Shown: positions 6,501-8,795 of the stretch, in pieces
How positions within the stretch are numbered: position 1 is the first letter of the stretch
Layout of the letters: each line of letters starts with the position of its first letter
Assembly (NCBI GenBank): GCA_030039715.1
Contig: JASHVA010000101.1
Location: forward strand, 1 to 8,795
Reading direction: 5' to 3'
Source: Thermoplasmata archaeon
GTDB lineage: Archaea; Thermoplasmatota; Thermoplasmata; Lutacidiplasmatales; UBA184
DNA length: 8,795 nucleotides
Made by a program: the position numbers and the translations under genes
Notes under the pieces: model-generated
The model's database searches: none
What the model saw: the letters and a program-made list of their open reading frames with translations, nothing else
What the model was told of the DNA's origin: nothing

Positions 6501-7393
6501 CCACGAACTCCGGCGGCGAGGTCCTCGCCCTTAAGGTACTTTTGCAGGATCGCGACCAGGATGATCACCGGCACGGTCGCGATGAACGAGAACGCGACCC
6601 CGACCACCGGGTTCCCGCGGCCGGTGACGGTGAGGAAGATCTGGACCGGCAAGGTCGGCGTCGTCGGGTTGTAGAGGATCAGCGCGAACGTCGACTCGTC
6701 CCAGCTGAGCATCCACGCGAGCAGGAACGAGGCGACGATCGCCGGGATGATCAGGGGGACGAGGTTGCCGAAGACGGCGTAGAGGCGACCGGCGCCGTCG
6801 ACCCGGGACTGGTTCTCGAGGTCCTTCGGTAACCCCTGGAAGGCGCCGACCAGGAGGAAGACCGTGACGGGGAGCGCGAGCAGTTCCTGCGTGAGCGCGA
6901 TCGAGATCGGCGAGCCGTAGAGGCCCGCCTTGATGAACGGCACCGTGATCGGAATCGCGATCGTGATCGACGGCAGCATATTGACGATGAACATGATCGT
7001 CGTGAGGCCGAAGGCGAGCGACGTCGGGAGCCGGCTCAGACCGTAGGCCGTCGGGATGCCGATCGCGAGGGCGAGGGCCCCCACGATGAATGCGATCTCG
7101 AGGCTGAGGTACATCGACGGCAGGAACGGGACGGCCGTGTTGGTGAGGCCCGAGACGAGGTTCGACCACGTGAGGTGGGTCGGCAGGAGGTCCGGCCGGG
7201 CGGCGAAGATCGTGTACTTCGTCTCGTTGAATGCCAAGAGGAAGATCACGTAGATCGGGAAGAGGAGCCAGAGCGAGATCACCACGATCGTGGCGTAGAG
7301 CCCGACCTTGCCGGCCGTCACGACCGGCGGACGGTTGATCGGGGCGGGCGGGCGGAGGTCGACGCGCGCGGAAGCGCTCGCGGTCGCCGTCAT
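6497..7393 (-). CDS. Sugar ABC transporter permease, MalG type
   Basis: This 298-residue inner-membrane permease has six predicted membrane segments: about 30-55, 95-117, 128-153, 163-185, 211-232 and one near the C-terminus (VGVAFSFIATVPVIILVAI). The first 28 residues are a Pro/Ala-rich cytosolic lead. The cytoplasmic coupling loop for the ATPase is recognisable at GLPKDLENQSRVDGAGRLYAVFGNLVP (187-213). It keeps the D-G-A-G and the final proline, but the usual E-A-A is E193-N194-Q195. With the MalF-type permease it forms the translocation channel. The ATG at 7393 overlaps the stop of the upstream permease (ATGA), with GGGAG just before it, and its own stop overlaps the ATPase start in the same way. 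The family is clear (BPD_transp_1, CUT1 class); the substrate is inferred only from the neighbouring treS. Confidence 0.9.
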   Translation of the reverse strand: MTATASASARVDLRPPAPINRPPVVTAGKVGLYATIVVISLWLLFPIYVIFLLAFNETKYTIFAARPDLLPTHLTWSNLVSGLTNTAVPFLPSMYLSLEIAFIVGALALAIGIPTAYGLSRLPTSLAFGLTTIMFIVNMLPSITIAIPITVPFIKAGLYGSPISIALTQELLALPVTVFLLVGAFQGLPKDLENQSRVDGAGRLYAVFGNLVPLIIPAIVASFLLAWMLSWDESTFALILYNPTTPTLPVQIFLTVTGRGNPVVGVAFSFIATVPVIILVAILQKYLKGEDLAAGVRG

Positions 7394-8277
7394 TTGCGGC
7401 TCCCGAGCGCCAGCACGAGCCCGACGAAGATCCCGACAATGCCGAGGAGGACCGCGGCGACGGCCGAGGCGAGGTAGATCCCCTCTCCCGAGGTGTAGAG
7501 GAGGTAGATCTGAACGGTCAGCAGCTGCGGAGTCGATCCGATCATGATGTACGCGAGCTGGAAGATGTTCACTTCCTGGGCGCCCCGTATGAGGAGCGCC
7601 ACGACGATGTAGCTCCGAAGGCCGGGGAGCGTCACGTAGCGGAACTGGCGGAGCGGTCCGGCCCCGTCCAGCGCCGCCGCCTGGTAGAGCGTTCGCGGGA
7701 TCGCCGCGTATCCGGCGACGAGGATGATCACGACCAGCGAGGTGTTCTTCCAGCTGTCGGCCACGACGACCGCCCCGAGCGCGCCCGACGGCGTCTGCAG
7801 CCAGAAGTACGGTCCGAGGTGGACGATCGAGAGGAGGCTGTTCGCGTAGCCGGTGCCGTCATTCGGGAGGATCTGGCTCCACGCGTAGCCGGCGACGACC
7901 GTCGCGATTCCGATGGGCAGGAGCGCGATGGTCGCGAACGCCGCCTTGCCGCGGAACGACCGGGCGAGGATCGAGGCGATGACGAAGGCGAGCGCGAACT
8001 GTAGCGCGAGCGCTCCGGCGACGACCCAGAGCGTGTTGCCGATCCAGCCGTAGAGGCCGGAAACGATGTTCGACTGGTAGTTGAACAGCGTGAACGGCTC
8101 GATCGGCGTCTGGAAGCTGTAGACGATCGTGGAGATCATCGGGTAGAAGGCGAAGTACGAGACGTAGACGAGCGCCGGGATGACGAAGAGGAACGGGTAG
8201 ATCTGCTCCCGGTGCCGCTCCAAAAAACCCGCCACGGGGGCGGGGGCTGGGCCCCCGTCCCGCGTGGCGACGGCCAT
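7390..8277 (-). CDS. Sugar ABC transporter permease, MalF type
   Basis: This 295-residue permease has hydrophobic segments near 27-53, 81-105, 112-135, 168-192, 222-250 and 268-292. The coupling loop IPRTLYQAAALDGAGPLRQF (193-212), followed by YVTLP, is a canonical EAA motif. It lacks the long periplasmic loop of E. coli MalF, as is usual for shorter archaeal and Gram-positive versions. The start is uncertain. The ATG at 8277 has GGAGAG only about 13 bases upstream, and codons 3-19 (AVATRDGGPAPAPVAGFL region) coincide with a strong hairpin and T6. Alternative starts are GTG at codon 15 or TTG at codon 19, both still ahead of the first membrane segment. The gene lies 49 bases after the binding-protein gene and overlaps the next permease by ATGA. 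Confidence 0.9.
   Translation of the reverse strand: MAVATRDGGPAPAPVAGFLERHREQIYPFLFVIPALVYVSYFAFYPMISTIVYSFQTPIEPFTLFNYQSNIVSGLYGWIGNTLWVVAGALALQFALAFVIASILARSFRGKAAFATIALLPIGIATVVAGYAWSQILPNDGTGYANSLLSIVHLGPYFWLQTPSGALGAVVVADSWKNTSLVVIILVAGYAAIPRTLYQAAALDGAGPLRQFRYVTLPGLRSYIVVALLIRGAQEVNIFQLAYIMIGSTPQLLTVQIYLLYTSGEGIYLASAVAAVLLGIVGIFVGLVLALGSRK
8222..8269 (-). terminator. Strong hairpin plus T6 inside the 5' end of the MalF-type gene (terminator or attenuator-like)
   Basis: On the minus strand an imperfect inverted repeat covers 8269-8230. It has an outer 7-bp stem (CGCCACG/CGTGGCG), a GGG/CCC step and an inner 7-bp stem (CGGGGGC/GCCCCCG) around a CCA loop, with one C-C mismatch and one bulged A. 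It is followed by GG and then TTTTTT at 8227-8222. That is the form of an intrinsic terminator. It lies within codons 3-19 of the annotated MalF-type frame, or in a leader if translation begins later. It may cap or stabilise the binding-protein mRNA and lower permease expression. The structure is seen; the function is inferred. Confidence 0.5.
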
Positions 8278-8326
8278 GAATCGGTTAGGGCTCTCCGGTT
8301 CCGATTTCCCTCGGCCCGTCGTTCCC

Positions 8327-8795
8327 CTAGACGTAGATGGGGCCGTAGCCGCCCGTCGAGTAGGTCGACGCGGCCGACGCGCTCACGCTGTTCGCGAGGT
8401 ACGTTTCCATCTGGCTGTTCGCGGTGTTCGCGTCCGAGACCAGCGCCGCCCAGCCCGACTGCGTGCCGAGGACGTACGGGGCGAAGATGTCGTTGTACAG
8501 GTACGACACCCACGTCTCGATCCATGGCACCGGGGGCCGGAACACGGGGTTCTCGAGCGCCGCCAGGATCTGCGGGTCGACGACCGACTGGTTCGACGGC
8601 AGGTTCTGGTACGCCGCGGCGTTGACCGCGGGGTTGCCCGTGTCGACCATCAGGACCTGCTGCGCCTTCGCCGAGAGAAGGTACTGCGCGAACAGTTGGA
8701 TCGCCCAGAGGTTGGTCGCGCCCTTCGGGACCGCCAGGACATCTCCGCCGACCACCACGTCGGACGCCTGCGCCCCGGTGCCGTTCGGACCGGGG
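8327..8795 (-). CDS. Sugar ABC transporter solute-binding protein, partial (N-terminal part beyond the right edge)
   Basis: Only the last 156 codons are present; the frame is open to the window edge. The fragment contains the typical C-terminal lobe of an extracytoplasmic carbohydrate-binding protein: VVVGGDVLAVPKGATNLWAI, then a helix reading FAQYLLSAKAQQVLMVDTGNPAVNAAAY, the family pattern in which the Lys-Gly turn is followed by a helix ending before a Gly-x-Pro-like segment. It ends TGGYGPIYV with a TAG stop. The signal peptide or lipobox and the N-terminal lobe lie outside, so membrane anchoring cannot be judged. It is first in the visible operon, upstream of both permeases and the ATPase, which agrees with the usual CUT1 order. 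A maltose/trehalose specificity is inferred from treS, not from binding residues. Confidence 0.85.
   Translation of the reverse strand, partial: PGPNGTGAQASDVVVGGDVLAVPKGATNLWAIQLFAQYLLSAKAQQVLMVDTGNPAVNAAAYQNLPSNQSVVDPQILAALENPVFRPPVPWIETWVSYLYNDIFAPYVLGTQSGWAALVSDANTANSQMETYLANSVSASAASTYSTGGYGPIYV

Noticed and set aside
3049..6504. Very long open frame on the minus strand (over 1,100 codons)
   Set aside because: It runs antisense to the dehydrogenase and treS and out of frame over the ATPase. Its composition (Arg, Gly, Pro, Glu, Asp) is that of a G+C-rich shadow, and it has no recognisable domain.
4980..6674. 564-codon plus-strand open frame over the treS end and the ATPase gene
   Set aside because: It is out of frame with treS and antisense to an ATPase with complete ABC motifs.
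1..8795. CRISPR array, insertion sequence, attachment site or other mobile element
   Set aside because: I found no regularly spaced repeats, no transposase or integrase motifs and no terminal inverted repeats flanking a gene block; the toxin-antitoxin pair alone is not evidence of a mobile element.

Overview
This G+C-rich window (about two thirds by eye) probably comes from an archaeon, most likely a high-G+C member of the Thermoplasmatota. That assignment is an inference. It rests on a phosphosulfolactate-synthase (ComA) family protein, an archaeal-type VapB/VapC pair, a possible TATA box about 25 bases upstream of a start codon (a leaderless arrangement), and a trehalose synthase beside a sugar ABC transporter, a combination known from acidophilic Thermoplasmatales. 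A bacterial origin cannot be excluded from sequence alone, because several genes also have good Shine-Dalgarno sites.

Layout from left to right. (1) A minus-strand vapB-vapC toxin-antitoxin pair occupies 1-600; the toxin runs off the left edge and its PIN domain looks catalytically degenerate. A directly repeated CATATGTA element sits on the antitoxin start. (2) After a gene-free gap of about 190 bases comes a minus-strand, two-lobed retropepsin-like aspartyl protease (789-1622). (3) Divergently, three plus-strand genes follow with gaps of about 50 bases: a ComA-family TIM-barrel protein fused to a C-terminal winged-helix domain (1787-2785), an RDH-like short-chain dehydrogenase (2836-3717) and trehalose synthase TreS (3769-5466). 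(4) The rest is a minus-strand ABC sugar-uptake operon in the order binding protein (cut by the right edge), MalF-type permease, MalG-type permease, MalK-type ATPase. The permease and ATPase genes are joined by ATGA overlaps. The operon meets treS tail to tail, and the two stop codons share a CTAG.

The transporter probably brings in a maltose- or trehalose-like sugar, and TreS would interconvert maltose and trehalose inside the cell. No TrmB/MalR-type regulator is visible, so the winged-helix ComA fusion is the only candidate transcription factor here, although its ligand and targets are unknown.

The points most worth a second look are the ComA-winged-helix fusion, a very strong hairpin plus T6 inside the first codons of the MalF-type gene, the cytosolic two-lobed protease, and the VapC-like protein that lacks two of the usual PIN acidic residues.
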